Positions 47,107-55,881 of a stretch of DNA of 63,274 bases are shown here, piece after piece. The notes below the pieces were generated by a model that ran no database searches, had not been told where the DNA came from, and saw only the letters and a list, made by a program, of their open reading frames with translations. The stretch comes from CAZAYY01 sp964489525 (GTDB lineage Bacteria; Chloroflexota; Anaerolineae; Anaerolineales; JABWBV01): contig CAZAYY010000022.1 of the NCBI GenBank assembly GCA_964489525.1, positions 1 through 63,274 of the forward strand. The letters run 5' to 3'. Each line of letters starts with the position of its first letter. Position 1 is the first letter of the stretch. A program made the position numbers and the translations under genes.

Positions 47107-50100
47107 TCAGGGGTTGTCCGAATTTCGCTGGCCGCGCCGGTATGCGCCTGGAGTGATGCGCGTCTCGCGCCGGAAAACACGGTTGAAATAGGCTTCATTT
47201 GAGAAGCCAACCGCTTCAGCCACTTCGGCTACGCTCCGATCGCCAGCCGCCAAAAGCGTTTTGGCTTGATTAATTCGGTAGCGCGTGAGATAAGTCATGG
47301 GCGGCATGCGCAGTTCTTGCTGGAAGCAGCGCGTCAGATAGTCCTCGCTGATGCCCACATAACGGGCAATACTTTCGCGCGTCAGGGCTTCGCAATAATT
47401 TTCATGTAGATACGCCATGGCTTTTCGAACCAGCCTTTGGGCTTCGCTGCCCAAGCGATGATGAAGGGCCAGCGCATCCTCAATATGCGTCAGGGTTTCA
47501 TCCACACTAAAAACGCCTTTCTTGAGCACTGTGGCTACACCACGATTGAGCTTTAGCATGTCCAGTTCGGTTAACAGCCTGGCAGTCAGAATAATGACTG
47601 GAATATCGCGTGTTGTTTCTTCTTCCCGCATGGCTTCGAGGACACCAAAACCATCCAATTCGGGCATCATTAAGTCTAACAACACCAGGTCCACCGGCTT
47701 TTGATGCATCATCTCAAGCGCCTCCAGGCCGTTTCTAGCTTTCAAAACGCGATAGATCGGTGATTGTGATTGAACAATCCGCGCATTCATCTCACGGACT
47801 TTTGCATCATCATCCACAACCATAATGGTCTTCTCGTCACTTCCCGCTGCCAGGCCCTGGCGGGTCAATGCTTGCGCCAATTCATCCATGCTAATGGGTT
47901 TGGTGAGGGTATTAATTTCCATCCAAGAGCCTGTGTCGTTTTCTGGAGAAAGCGAATAGAAAATCACCGGGGCTTCTGCTGTGGCCGGGTTGCTTTTCAA
48001 AATTCTTAATGTTTCCCATCCTCGCTCTGAAGCCAGGTTCAAATCCAGCATCAGAGCGCCGGGCCGCATATCCGCCAAATATGGGCGTAGACTGGCATTG
48101 GCAACTACCAGGAACGTGTTTACCTCGAATCCCTGCTTTAACAGGTAAGTTCGGACGCGCTCAATGCTGTTGGAGTTTTCTGAAAGCACCAGCACAGGGC
48201 GCTGAATATGATCCAGCGCAGATTGGAGCTGTCGTTCCAGTTCGATTCCTTTTCTGCTTGATACCGGCAGTGTGAAAAAGAAAGTCGAACCCTCGCCTTC
48301 CCGCCCGGATGAACGCACAGCGATTTTGCCGCCATGGAGTTCGACCAGAAGCTTGCAAATTGCCAAGCCCAACCCCATGCCGCTGTACCCGCGCTCCAGG
48401 GTACGCCGGGACTGGTGAAATTCGTCGAAAATGAAGGCCTGTTCGTCGGGCGCAATGCCCAATCCGGTGTCTGTAACCGAGACCATGATAAAGTCATCCT
48501 GCGTTTCAGCCACGAGTGAGACCGTTCCATGCGTTGTAAATTTGACTGCATTGCTTATTAGGTTCAATGTTACCTGTCGCAAGCGCATCGGGTCTCCCCA
48601 AACGATTGGCATTTCCCCAGGAATTTCAACTTGCCAAACAAGGCCCTTCTCCTGCGCCAATTGTTGGCCCACTGTTGCTACGGCCATTAATTCTGTCCTC
48701 AAGTCTACCTGGTCGCAAGACAGGCTTAACTGCCCGGCTTCGTTGCTCGCCATGTCCAGAACATCGCGGATGAGCCAGCCCAGATGCTCTGCACTGCTGT
48801 GAATCTGTTTGATGTCCTGCCAGTATACTTCGGGTAGGGGTGGTTTTCCCGGCTCAGGCTTCTGCGTCAAAATTTCACTCAACCCCACAATCAAGTTGAG
48901 TGGGGTGCGCAGTTCGTGACTGACCATGGATAGGAAACTCCCTTTAAGGCGATTGGCCTCCTCCGCCAGACGCCGCCCCTCGGCGGCATCCTGGTACAAT
49001 CGGACACTTCGTAAGGCCGATTCAACCTGCCGAACAATGGATGCGCAGGGTTCCAACCATTCCGCATCAAACACCATATACCCCGAAAGAACATCCCGGA
49101 TTTTTAAAGGCAGTAATGCCAGGTGGAATGATGCATCGTTTGGGTATACATCTTGTGGCGGGAAGGATCGGCTTGGCAATCTTTCTGGCACAGGACGGGA
49201 TGTGGACTCACTGACCAGGGTGTGAAGGTGGCTCCAGGCAACCGGGTCTTGCTCTTCGGAGCGCGGTTCGAAGAAGGCGATATGCGCACGCCGAATGCCA
49301 ACGCGTGGTAAGGCTTCCCCTAATATTTCATAAATGTGATTATCGTCCAATGCAGTATGCAAACGGATTCCCAGGCGCCCAAGTTGGTCGGCCATTTCAA
49401 TTTGAACCACCTTATTGCGTATGTAGCGGCGCTGTGCGCTTTCGCTGATAATAATGCGAGACTGGTGCAGCATTTCATCCGCCTGGGCGAGGGCGATTGC
49501 ATCCAACTTTCCTTCAATTGAGCCGTTTCGTGGCTTAACCAGCAAATCCTGCCAAAGGACCGATATGGCTGCCTGCCAGTCGTGAGGGTTTTCGTCCACG
49601 GATTCTGCCCACAGCAGCACACTTTCCAGGGCTTCATAAAACATGGTGTTGTCTACACTTGCCAGGCTGTCCAATAAGGCTTTTGCCAGGTTTTGGCAAT
49701 GATCAAGGATTTTGCTTGCGTCTAACAGCTTATTTTGAACCGGCAAAACCTCTCGCATAGACAGGGCCAGCTTCAGGAGTGTAGATTCGGTGCCCTTGTC
49801 CTGGTTATGGAGAACCGAAGGCAAGCCGCTGAACACTTTGGCCCCTGAAAGGCATCCGCATGATTTTCGAATGGAAAGCTGGGCCGGGATGTGAATGATA
49901 GAAAGCCGTCCGGCTTCCTGATGGATGTATTTCAGCGCCAGTTCGAGGGCCTGGTAGCCCATTTCGGTCAATGGCTGGCGCACGCTGGTAAGCGGCGGGC
50001 TTTGTGCAAGTGCGTCCAGGCGGTCGTCAAAGCCAATAATGGCGACATCTTCGGGAATCCGCCGTCCGGCTTCGCGCAGCGCCTGCATGGCACCCATCGC

Positions 50101-50775
50101 GGCTTCATCGTTGAAGGTGACGACCGCGCTGAAGTAAACTCGCGAATCAATAATTTGCTGCATGGCCTGGTACCCGCCGAGTCTGTAAAACCCACCTACC
50201 GCAACCAGGCGAGGGTCAGTGTTCAGCCCATATTCGGCCACAATGGTTTGATAGGCATTCAGGCGGTATTCGCTGTCGGAGGAGTTTTCGGTCAACCCTG
50301 CAATAAAGGCTATGTGTTCATGACCGTGTCCCACCAGGTGGGTGATTGCCTGGCGGATGCCGCCTTCATTATCGAAGACCAGTGTCGGGCCATCTTCCCC
50401 AGGAGATACAAAAATGACAGGAAACCCATTATCAGAAAGTTTTCGCAAATATTTCGAACGGGCCACGGAACGCAGCGGGCAGATGACGATCAGCCCATCC
50501 GTATTCCAGGGGCCGACTGGCACAAAATCGGTGTCGGGCATCAGAACTGGCCAGGCCGGGTGAACATCATCGGGTTGATAATCGCCGCGATGACCCACTC
50601 CACAGGCAAGCAGTAAGTTACAGTCATGCTGGCGGGCTGCTGCCTGTATCCCGTGGATTAATGGGGCGAGAAAACTATTGAGGGTTCCCTCGTAAGCCTG
50701 CCACCCAAATAGAACACCGATGGTTGGGCGTTGACGCTTGTACTTTTTGACGAGGTTGGGCACCTTTTTTGACAT
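47107..50775 (-). CDS. Soluble hybrid histidine kinase: LacI-like sensor, HK, two receivers, AraC output
   Basis: A 1222-residue cytoplasmic protein with no membrane helix. Residues 12-310 match the LacI-type periplasmic-binding fold (RPTIGVLFGWQAYEG, IAFIAGLTENSS, AIIGFDDR) without its own helix-turn-helix. A coiled/GAF-like segment leads to the histidine kinase with H620 in SHELRTPLN and ATPase boxes near 740-850. A first receiver has LMLDLNLASERGW; a second has D1034 in LLDLMMPELDG. The C-terminal AraC domain has two helix-turn-helices (ESIARYVGISEDYLTRCF, VAEVAEAVGFSNEAYFNRVF). A sugar or related ligand probably sets kinase state, with output direct to DNA. It transcribes towards the secreted toroid gene. 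Confidence 0.88.
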   Translation of the reverse strand: MSKKVPNLVKKYKRQRPTIGVLFGWQAYEGTLNSFLAPLIHGIQAAARQHDCNLLLACGVGHRGDYQPDDVHPAWPVLMPDTDFVPVGPWNTDGLIVICPLRSVARSKYLRKLSDNGFPVIFVSPGEDGPTLVFDNEGGIRQAITHLVGHGHEHIAFIAGLTENSSDSEYRLNAYQTIVAEYGLNTDPRLVAVGGFYRLGGYQAMQQIIDSRVYFSAVVTFNDEAAMGAMQALREAGRRIPEDVAIIGFDDRLDALAQSPPLTSVRQPLTEMGYQALELALKYIHQEAGRLSIIHIPAQLSIRKSCGCLSGAKVFSGLPSVLHNQDKGTESTLLKLALSMREVLPVQNKLLDASKILDHCQNLAKALLDSLASVDNTMFYEALESVLLWAESVDENPHDWQAAISVLWQDLLVKPRNGSIEGKLDAIALAQADEMLHQSRIIISESAQRRYIRNKVVQIEMADQLGRLGIRLHTALDDNHIYEILGEALPRVGIRRAHIAFFEPRSEEQDPVAWSHLHTLVSESTSRPVPERLPSRSFPPQDVYPNDASFHLALLPLKIRDVLSGYMVFDAEWLEPCASIVRQVESALRSVRLYQDAAEGRRLAEEANRLKGSFLSMVSHELRTPLNLIVGLSEILTQKPEPGKPPLPEVYWQDIKQIHSSAEHLGWLIRDVLDMASNEAGQLSLSCDQVDLRTELMAVATVGQQLAQEKGLVWQVEIPGEMPIVWGDPMRLRQVTLNLISNAVKFTTHGTVSLVAETQDDFIMVSVTDTGLGIAPDEQAFIFDEFHQSRRTLERGYSGMGLGLAICKLLVELHGGKIAVRSSGREGEGSTFFFTLPVSSRKGIELERQLQSALDHIQRPVLVLSENSNSIERVRTYLLKQGFEVNTFLVVANASLRPYLADMRPGALMLDLNLASERGWETLRILKSNPATAEAPVIFYSLSPENDTGSWMEINTLTKPISMDELAQALTRQGLAAGSDEKTIMVVDDDAKVREMNARIVQSQSPIYRVLKARNGLEALEMMHQKPVDLVLLDLMMPELDGFGVLEAMREEETTRDIPVIILTARLLTELDMLKLNRGVATVLKKGVFSVDETLTHIEDALALHHRLGSEAQRLVRKAMAYLHENYCEALTRESIARYVGISEDYLTRCFQQELRMPPMTYLTRYRINQAKTLLAAGDRSVAEVAEAVGFSNEAYFNRVFRRETRITPGAYRRGQRNSDNP

Positions 50776-50993
50776 GCAGCCTCAAATGGTTGGCTTACGG
50801 ATAGGGCGGGGCGATTATTGTTTCCAAGAGAAACCGCCGCGGCTGTTTTGCTAAAAGTATACTCACAATCAGCTGGCGTGCAAGCCGTTTAGGTTTGCTG
50901 CTTCCGGATACCAATTTGATTCATGCGGACCTTGTTATGGAAAAGCCCGGCGCCCAAACTCTGGTTGCAAGAAAAGCGGTGGGATTTGACCTG
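50776..50993. other. Spacer upstream of the hybrid kinase
   Basis: 218 bases before direct repeat copy B. It should hold the promoter of the kinase gene; no strong consensus is seen. AAAGTATACT at 50856-50865 is an AT-rich palindrome-like spot. Confidence 0.35.
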
Positions 50994-51228
50994 ATTTACA
51001 CAGAGAACCATAGAGAGAAAATACCGAGGTGGTTTTCCGTGTTTCTCGGTGGCCCTCTGGGGGATCAAGGTCCTGGTGTTCAGTTTTTTGTCGTGGCTTA
51101 ATTTCCTGCTGTAAAGGTAACGCTGAGCAGGCCGTTTTTGGTGTAGCAGCTCACTTGGCCCGAAAGATTGCCTGCGTCCAGGCGCATGCTGCCCTGGGTG
51201 CTGAACCCACCCATGTTGCAGCTTTCAA
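50994..51228. repeat. Direct repeat copy B (with the intact gene tail)
   Basis: The partner of 45384-45645 in the same orientation. Copy B includes the shared intergenic word, then the 3' end of a minus-strand gene (stop 51098-51100). Identity is nearly complete from 51020 to 51228, with a few substitutions (for example GGGTGCTGAACC here and GGGCGCTGAACC in copy A). The 5-kb block of toroid and kinase genes lies between the copies. Confidence 0.85.
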
Positions 51229-51343
51229 AAAAGATGGTGCCATCTGCGGCACGCTGTCCATCCATGTACCAGGTTTCATCTGATCCTGCCAGCGTACAGT
51301 TATTGTGATCCACCACCCCTGGCCCCGTGGTGCGCAGCTGCAC
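51098..51343 (-). pseudogene. C-terminal remnant of a secreted protein
   Basis: An 81-residue open frame, GTG start at best and no ribosome site, with content typical of the end of a beta-rich secreted domain: DHNNCTLAGSDETWYMDG, FESCNMGGFSTQG and QVSCYTKNGLLSVTFTAGN, containing three cysteines. The frame stays open upstream through the hairpin at 51377-51421, without a signal peptide, so the N-terminal part seems lost. Its tail is duplicated at 45515-45645. A small independent protein cannot be excluded. Confidence 0.5.
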
Positions 51344-51376
51344 ATGGCCATCATTTGCCCGCCATTTTAAAGGGGT

Positions 51377-51421
51377 GAAGAGGTTATTCTGAAGCCCCAG
51401 TTCTCTCAGAATAACCTCTTC
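51377..51421. terminator. Strong 16-bp hairpin
   Basis: GAAGAGGTTATTCTGA (51377-51392) pairs perfectly with TCAGAATAACCTCTTC (51406-51421) around a 13-base loop. TTTTT follows on the plus strand, and on the minus strand it lies 41 bases after the stop at 51463. It probably ends transcription of that gene and may also work in the plus direction. Confidence 0.75.
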
Positions 51422-51462
51422 TTTTTCTGACCAGGACAGCCCTGGCTTTGCCAGATGCCTGG

Positions 51463-51984
51463 CTAACGGATGACACCTTCGATCGTCGGTCCCATCATGG
51501 TTGGATCTGCAAAATCGAAGAAGACCGTGCCGTTAAAATGCAGACTTTTGTACGGGCCCATACCACTTAGAATCATGGTTCCATTCGATTTTGAGGTTTC
51601 ATCAATCCAGGTGTTGTAGTGCCCTTTCCAGGTGACATTGCTTGCGGCATCCGTGGCCTCCACCAAGCCGTGATCATGACCCGTGATCCAATAGGGGAAG
51701 AGCGAGAAGTCAATAATCACATCCCAGCTAACCCTGAGCAGGTAGTCGCCGTCCATGCGATCATCGTTGAAATCACAAGTCAAAAGTTGGTATTCGTTTC
51801 TGATGTGCATAAATGAACCATCCGGGCGGGTAGCCCATTCACGGACATCGGGGGATGCTGGCTCTTCGTTAAATATGCAAGCCCCGGTAACCGGTTGGGG
51901 ACCCTCTGCCGCTGCGGAAAAACCGGGCACTGTCAGCAGCACCAGCAGCCCGGCGATGGTAATGATTTTCCAGAAAGTTTTCAT
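51463..51984 (-). CDS. Small secreted protein of unknown function
   Basis: A 173-residue exported protein. The signal peptide MKTFWKIITIAGLLVLL with AAA cleavage site is followed by a compact beta-rich domain with WATRPDGSFMHIRN, LTCDFNDDRMDGDYLLRV, GHDHGLVEAT and FNGTVFFDFADP. Two cysteines could form a disulfide. GGAGT lies before the ATG at 51984, which is preferred to the in-frame ATG upstream. Located between the remnant and the divergent regulator gene. I do not recognise a family. Confidence 0.72.
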   Translation of the reverse strand: MKTFWKIITIAGLLVLLTVPGFSAAAEGPQPVTGACIFNEEPASPDVREWATRPDGSFMHIRNEYQLLTCDFNDDRMDGDYLLRVSWDVIIDFSLFPYWITGHDHGLVEATDAASNVTWKGHYNTWIDETSKSNGTMILSGMGPYKSLHFNGTVFFDFADPTMMGPTIEGVIR

Positions 51985-52162
51985 TTCAGACTCCTTTTTT
52001 GGTTTCATTTTCAAAGGATGTTGGGGCGAAAGACAACCAACCTGTTTGTCTTTGCACCTCCTTTGAGGCTTGATTCACCATCCCCAGGTAGGGTGGTTCA
52101 TCTCAAGCATCTATGTATTCAGAGATTACACCCACACTATCAAGAATTTATCAAAAAAGTGA

Positions 52163-52191
52163 TTGTCTTCCATGAAAATTTTCCGTATAAT
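52163..52191 (+). promoter_or_regulatory. Predicted promoter of the AfsR-like regulator gene
   Basis: TTGTCT (52163-52168) and a perfect TATAAT (52186-52191) are separated by 17 bases. The leader to the ATG at 52219 would be about 20 bases and includes AAGGAAA. Confidence 0.7.
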
Positions 52192-52218
52192 ATGGATATG
52201 GCGTAAGGAAAACCCAGT

Positions 52219-55200
52219 ATGCTGCAGCTGAAGACAATGGGGACCTTTGAGGCGAAGTGGTCGGGGAGCCTCGTGTTGCAGTTTGATTCTGATAAAACAC
52301 GAGCGTTGTTCGCGTATCTGGCAGTTGAGTCTGATCGCACCCACCGCCGCGCAAGCCTGGCAGGTCTGCTCTGGCCTGAAAAGCCCGAGAGGGCAGCGCG
52401 CCACAGCCTGAGCCAGTCTATTTATGTATTGCACTCGATCCTGCCGGATGAGTGCGAACTTCTGCGTGCCACCCCGCAATCGGTTGAATTTAACCCACAA
52501 GCCAACCTGTGGTTGGATACCCGAGTTTTTAAAGGCCTGATCCAGGATGCTGCCAGGCACTGCCCTGTTTCCGCATGGGTTTGCCATGCCTGCCTTGAAA
52601 ACCTGGAACAGGCGGCGGGATTGTTCCAAGGTGAATTCATGCCGGGGTTCAGCCTGGATGGGTGCGAGACGTTTGAATCCTGGTTAACGGTGCAGCGTGA
52701 AACGCTCAAACTGATGCTCGTTCAAACGTTGGAGAGCCTGGTGACCAGCCTGATGAACCAGGGCGCTTATGAAAAAGGGTTGGTGTACGCGCAGCACTGG
52801 TATTCTCAGGACGACTTCAATGAAAGTGCCTTACGCCATGTTATTCGGCTTCTGACGGTCCTGGGAAATCGCAGCGAGGGGCTTCGTTTTTACCAGGCTT
52901 TTGAAGAACGCCTGCATCACGAACTGAACGCGGTCCCGGAGCCTGAAACCACCCGCCTGTACCAGCAGCTGCTGAACACCCCGGTGATTCGGAAGCAGCA
53001 CCCGGTTCGATCGAGCCTTTTTTATCCGCTAACCCCAATCCAGGGACGGCAGGATGAATTGGGGATAATTGCGCAAAAGCTGCGAACCCCCGATTGCCGC
53101 CTGCTGACCATCCTGGGCCCTGGGGGAATGGGGAAGACACGCCTGGCTCAGGAAGCCTGCTTGAATTTGCAGGCGTTATTTCTGGATGGGGTATATTGGG
53201 TGGACCTGGATGCTCGCCAGGGTGAGGCAGACCTGCTTTTGCTGGTTGCCCGCAAAGTGGGTTTGGCGCCGCGAGTGATGCCGGATGTAGGGGTGTGTAA
53301 CCCTGAAGACAAACTCAAAACGCAGTTGATTGAGCGCCTGAAAAACAAACACATGCTCCTGGTGTTGGATTGTATGGAGGGCATGCTTGGACAAGCCAAC
53401 CAGATCAGTGAACTGCTCCACCGGGCGCCAAATCTCAAAATTTTGACCACATCCCAGGTGCGTTTAAACCTTGAAGGGGAGCAGATTTTACCATTGGAGG
53501 GACTTCCTTATCCTCAAGCGGATTGCGTTCCGGAAAATGCGGAGGATTTTCCGGCGGTTCGCCTGTTTTTGGAAACCGCCCGGCGGATTAACCCGGCATT
53601 CTTACCAGACCCGGCTGAACGGGCAGCCGTGGTCAAGATTTGCCAAATTGCCCAGGGACTGCCGCTCGGTATTTTGCTGTCTTCTGCCTGGGTGGGGACG
53701 ATGACTCCTTCCCAGATCCTGGTGGAGATTAATAAAAGCCTGGGTTTCCTGTCTGCTGGCTGGCAGGATATGCCGGAACGCCAGCGCTCTTTATTGGCAA
53801 CCTTCGACACCTCGTGGCAGTTGTTGGATCCAGTTTACCAGGAAGTTTTTCTGCGCCTGGCGGTGTTTCAGACTGAATTCACCGCTGAACAGGCCATGCA
53901 GGTGACGGACGCTTCATGGGTGCAGCTTAAATCTTTGGTGGACGATTCCCTGCTGCAGCCCAGTCATGAATCCCGCTTTCGGATGCACAATCTTTTGCGC
54001 CAGTATGCATTAACAAAGCTGCCCCCAGATGTCTACCCGTCCGTCAAAGAGCGCCACAGTGCTTACTTTTTGGAAATTCTGGGGGCTTATGAGGTGCGCT
54101 TGAAAAGTCCGGCTCAGTTTGAGGCTCTCGCCGAAATGGATAACCTCATGCCGGAGATGCGCGCTGCATGGGATTGGGCTGCCTTGCATCAGCAATTTGA
54201 GCGGCTGTCTAATGCATCCCGGTCATTAGAGTACTATTGTGTATTGAGAGAGGCGTGTTCTGAGGCTGTTGCTGCCTTCCAGAAAGCGCTGTCCTCGTGG
54301 ACCGGAATTGCACTCACCCAAGATGGCTTGTTACAATGGGTAAACCTCTCCCTCCGGCTGGCATTCTCCCTCTTCAGAAATCATGAATTTTTCCAGGCTG
54401 AGGGTTTGGTCGAAAAAATAGATTTGCAATTACAAACCCTGGATGAAAACGAGCGCCTGACGATTTTGCTGCGGGCTGACGCTGCGCTGCTGAAATCCAT
54501 GCTTGCAGAATACCACCACCTCAACTACCAGGAGGCGTTTGGGTATTGCCAGGTTTGCTTGCAGTGGATGCGCGCCTATGGGGAACCCTGGCATCTCTCC
54601 CATATTTTGTTTAGAGTATCCACAGTCCAGGCCATCCTGAACAACAAATATCAAACCGAAAAGGTGGTGGAAGAAGCGTTTGCGCTGCAGCAGCAGGTGG
54701 GTGACCCCGACCTGACCGCGAGGATAAAAACCTCTTTATTTTTTATCTATAGCATGTCAGGCCAGGACCAAAAAGCAATTCGCCTGGCACAAGAACTGGA
54801 ACCCTATTTCCACAGGGTGGGCACCCGCTACAGCCTGGCATATTCAGCCATGCTGTTTGGGTTGGCTCACTGCCACGCTTTGAACTACCCATTGTCGAAT
54901 GTGTACATGGACAAGGCCATTAACCTGTTTAACCCGGAACAGCACCCGGCTCAACACAACTTTGCTGCTTACATCCAAACCTTCAACACCCTGTTCCTGG
55001 GTAACTACGAGGCTGCTCGCCGGGGGGTTGAGCGCTGTGGCTATGAAGAGCAGGGGGTGATTTCGCCGAACTGGCAGGTAATCCGGGGTTATCTTTATTT
55101 GCTGGATGCGGCCTACGATCGGGCGGAGGCAGATTTCAAAGGCTTTATTGAATTTAACCGGCGCACGCACAGGCGGGATGTGCTGGGTCATGGGTTGGCG

Positions 55201-55623
55201 TTGTTGGGTTATTTGGCATATATCACCAGCAGGTACCCTGAAGCGCGCCAACACCTGGTGGAAGCCTTAGAAAATGGCTTGGAACACGGGTACTTTGTCC
55301 CCCTTGGGGTTGGTTTGCTGACCCTCACCCTGATCTTGGGGGAGGTTGAAGAACTGGAACAGGCAGCAGCCCTCTTTCAATTCCTGGATGAGCGGATCAT
55401 CAAGCACTCGAAAGTTTATGAAGAACTGTTTGGCAAGCGCATTCGCTCTTGCTTAGGCGCGCTGCCGCAGGTTTACCAACCCGAAAAACCCTGGAAAGAT
55501 TTGATCACGCCGGCTCAACACTACCTGGAGATGCTGAAAAGCACCGATGATCTTTTCGAGGCGCTTGCCAGCCCATATTTGCGCACATCACCGGTCCACA
55601 TTGGGGGCGGGCGCAGCAGGTAG
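52219..55623 (+). CDS. AfsR/SARP-type transcriptional regulator with NB-ARC ATPase and TPRs
   Basis: A 1134-residue regulator. Residues 1-90 form a winged-helix/OmpR-like domain (KTRALFAYLAVESDRTHRRASLAGLLWP). The bacterial transcriptional activation domain runs to about residue 250 (LESLVTSLMNQGAYEKGLVYAQHW). An NB-ARC/STAND ATPase follows with the P-loop ILGPGGMGKT (K306). The C-terminal half is helical TPR-like repeats. Such proteins switch between ADP and ATP states on ligand binding and activate nearby genes. AAGGAAA and a clear promoter precede the ATG. It is followed by the giant secreted protein gene, a possible target. Confidence 0.88.
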   Translation: MLQLKTMGTFEAKWSGSLVLQFDSDKTRALFAYLAVESDRTHRRASLAGLLWPEKPERAARHSLSQSIYVLHSILPDECELLRATPQSVEFNPQANLWLDTRVFKGLIQDAARHCPVSAWVCHACLENLEQAAGLFQGEFMPGFSLDGCETFESWLTVQRETLKLMLVQTLESLVTSLMNQGAYEKGLVYAQHWYSQDDFNESALRHVIRLLTVLGNRSEGLRFYQAFEERLHHELNAVPEPETTRLYQQLLNTPVIRKQHPVRSSLFYPLTPIQGRQDELGIIAQKLRTPDCRLLTILGPGGMGKTRLAQEACLNLQALFLDGVYWVDLDARQGEADLLLLVARKVGLAPRVMPDVGVCNPEDKLKTQLIERLKNKHMLLVLDCMEGMLGQANQISELLHRAPNLKILTTSQVRLNLEGEQILPLEGLPYPQADCVPENAEDFPAVRLFLETARRINPAFLPDPAERAAVVKICQIAQGLPLGILLSSAWVGTMTPSQILVEINKSLGFLSAGWQDMPERQRSLLATFDTSWQLLDPVYQEVFLRLAVFQTEFTAEQAMQVTDASWVQLKSLVDDSLLQPSHESRFRMHNLLRQYALTKLPPDVYPSVKERHSAYFLEILGAYEVRLKSPAQFEALAEMDNLMPEMRAAWDWAALHQQFERLSNASRSLEYYCVLREACSEAVAAFQKALSSWTGIALTQDGLLQWVNLSLRLAFSLFRNHEFFQAEGLVEKIDLQLQTLDENERLTILLRADAALLKSMLAEYHHLNYQEAFGYCQVCLQWMRAYGEPWHLSHILFRVSTVQAILNNKYQTEKVVEEAFALQQQVGDPDLTARIKTSLFFIYSMSGQDQKAIRLAQELEPYFHRVGTRYSLAYSAMLFGLAHCHALNYPLSNVYMDKAINLFNPEQHPAQHNFAAYIQTFNTLFLGNYEAARRGVERCGYEEQGVISPNWQVIRGYLYLLDAAYDRAEADFKGFIEFNRRTHRRDVLGHGLALLGYLAYITSRYPEARQHLVEALENGLEHGYFVPLGVGLLTLTLILGEVEELEQAAALFQFLDERIIKHSKVYEELFGKRIRSCLGALPQVYQPEKPWKDLITPAQHYLEMLKSTDDLFEALASPYLRTSPVHIGGGRSR

Positions 55624-55739
55624 TCGAGGAAGAAGGTATATTCCGGTGGTTTTCAATAGGTCTGGTGGGTTCTTATGTCATTCCAGGCTTTTTTACGATA
55701 TGGTTTTGATCGGGTGACATAAGGATGTATGAATTTCCA

Positions 55740-55748
55740 TGCTATAAT
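55740..55748 (+). promoter_or_regulatory. Extended -10 promoter of the giant secreted protein gene
   Basis: TGCTATAAT is an extended -10, leaving a leader of about 125-130 bases to the ATG at 55882. No clear -35 is visible. Confidence 0.5.
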
Positions 55749-55881
55749 CAAAACTCAACCAATAAACTTGTAAACCTAATTTGCCCCCACACTCACAGGA
55801 TTGCACGAAGGGCATAAAACCTTCCCAGGATGTTTCAACTGGCTCAGTAATCCTTCGCTTTTATTTTGGAGGGAACCCATT

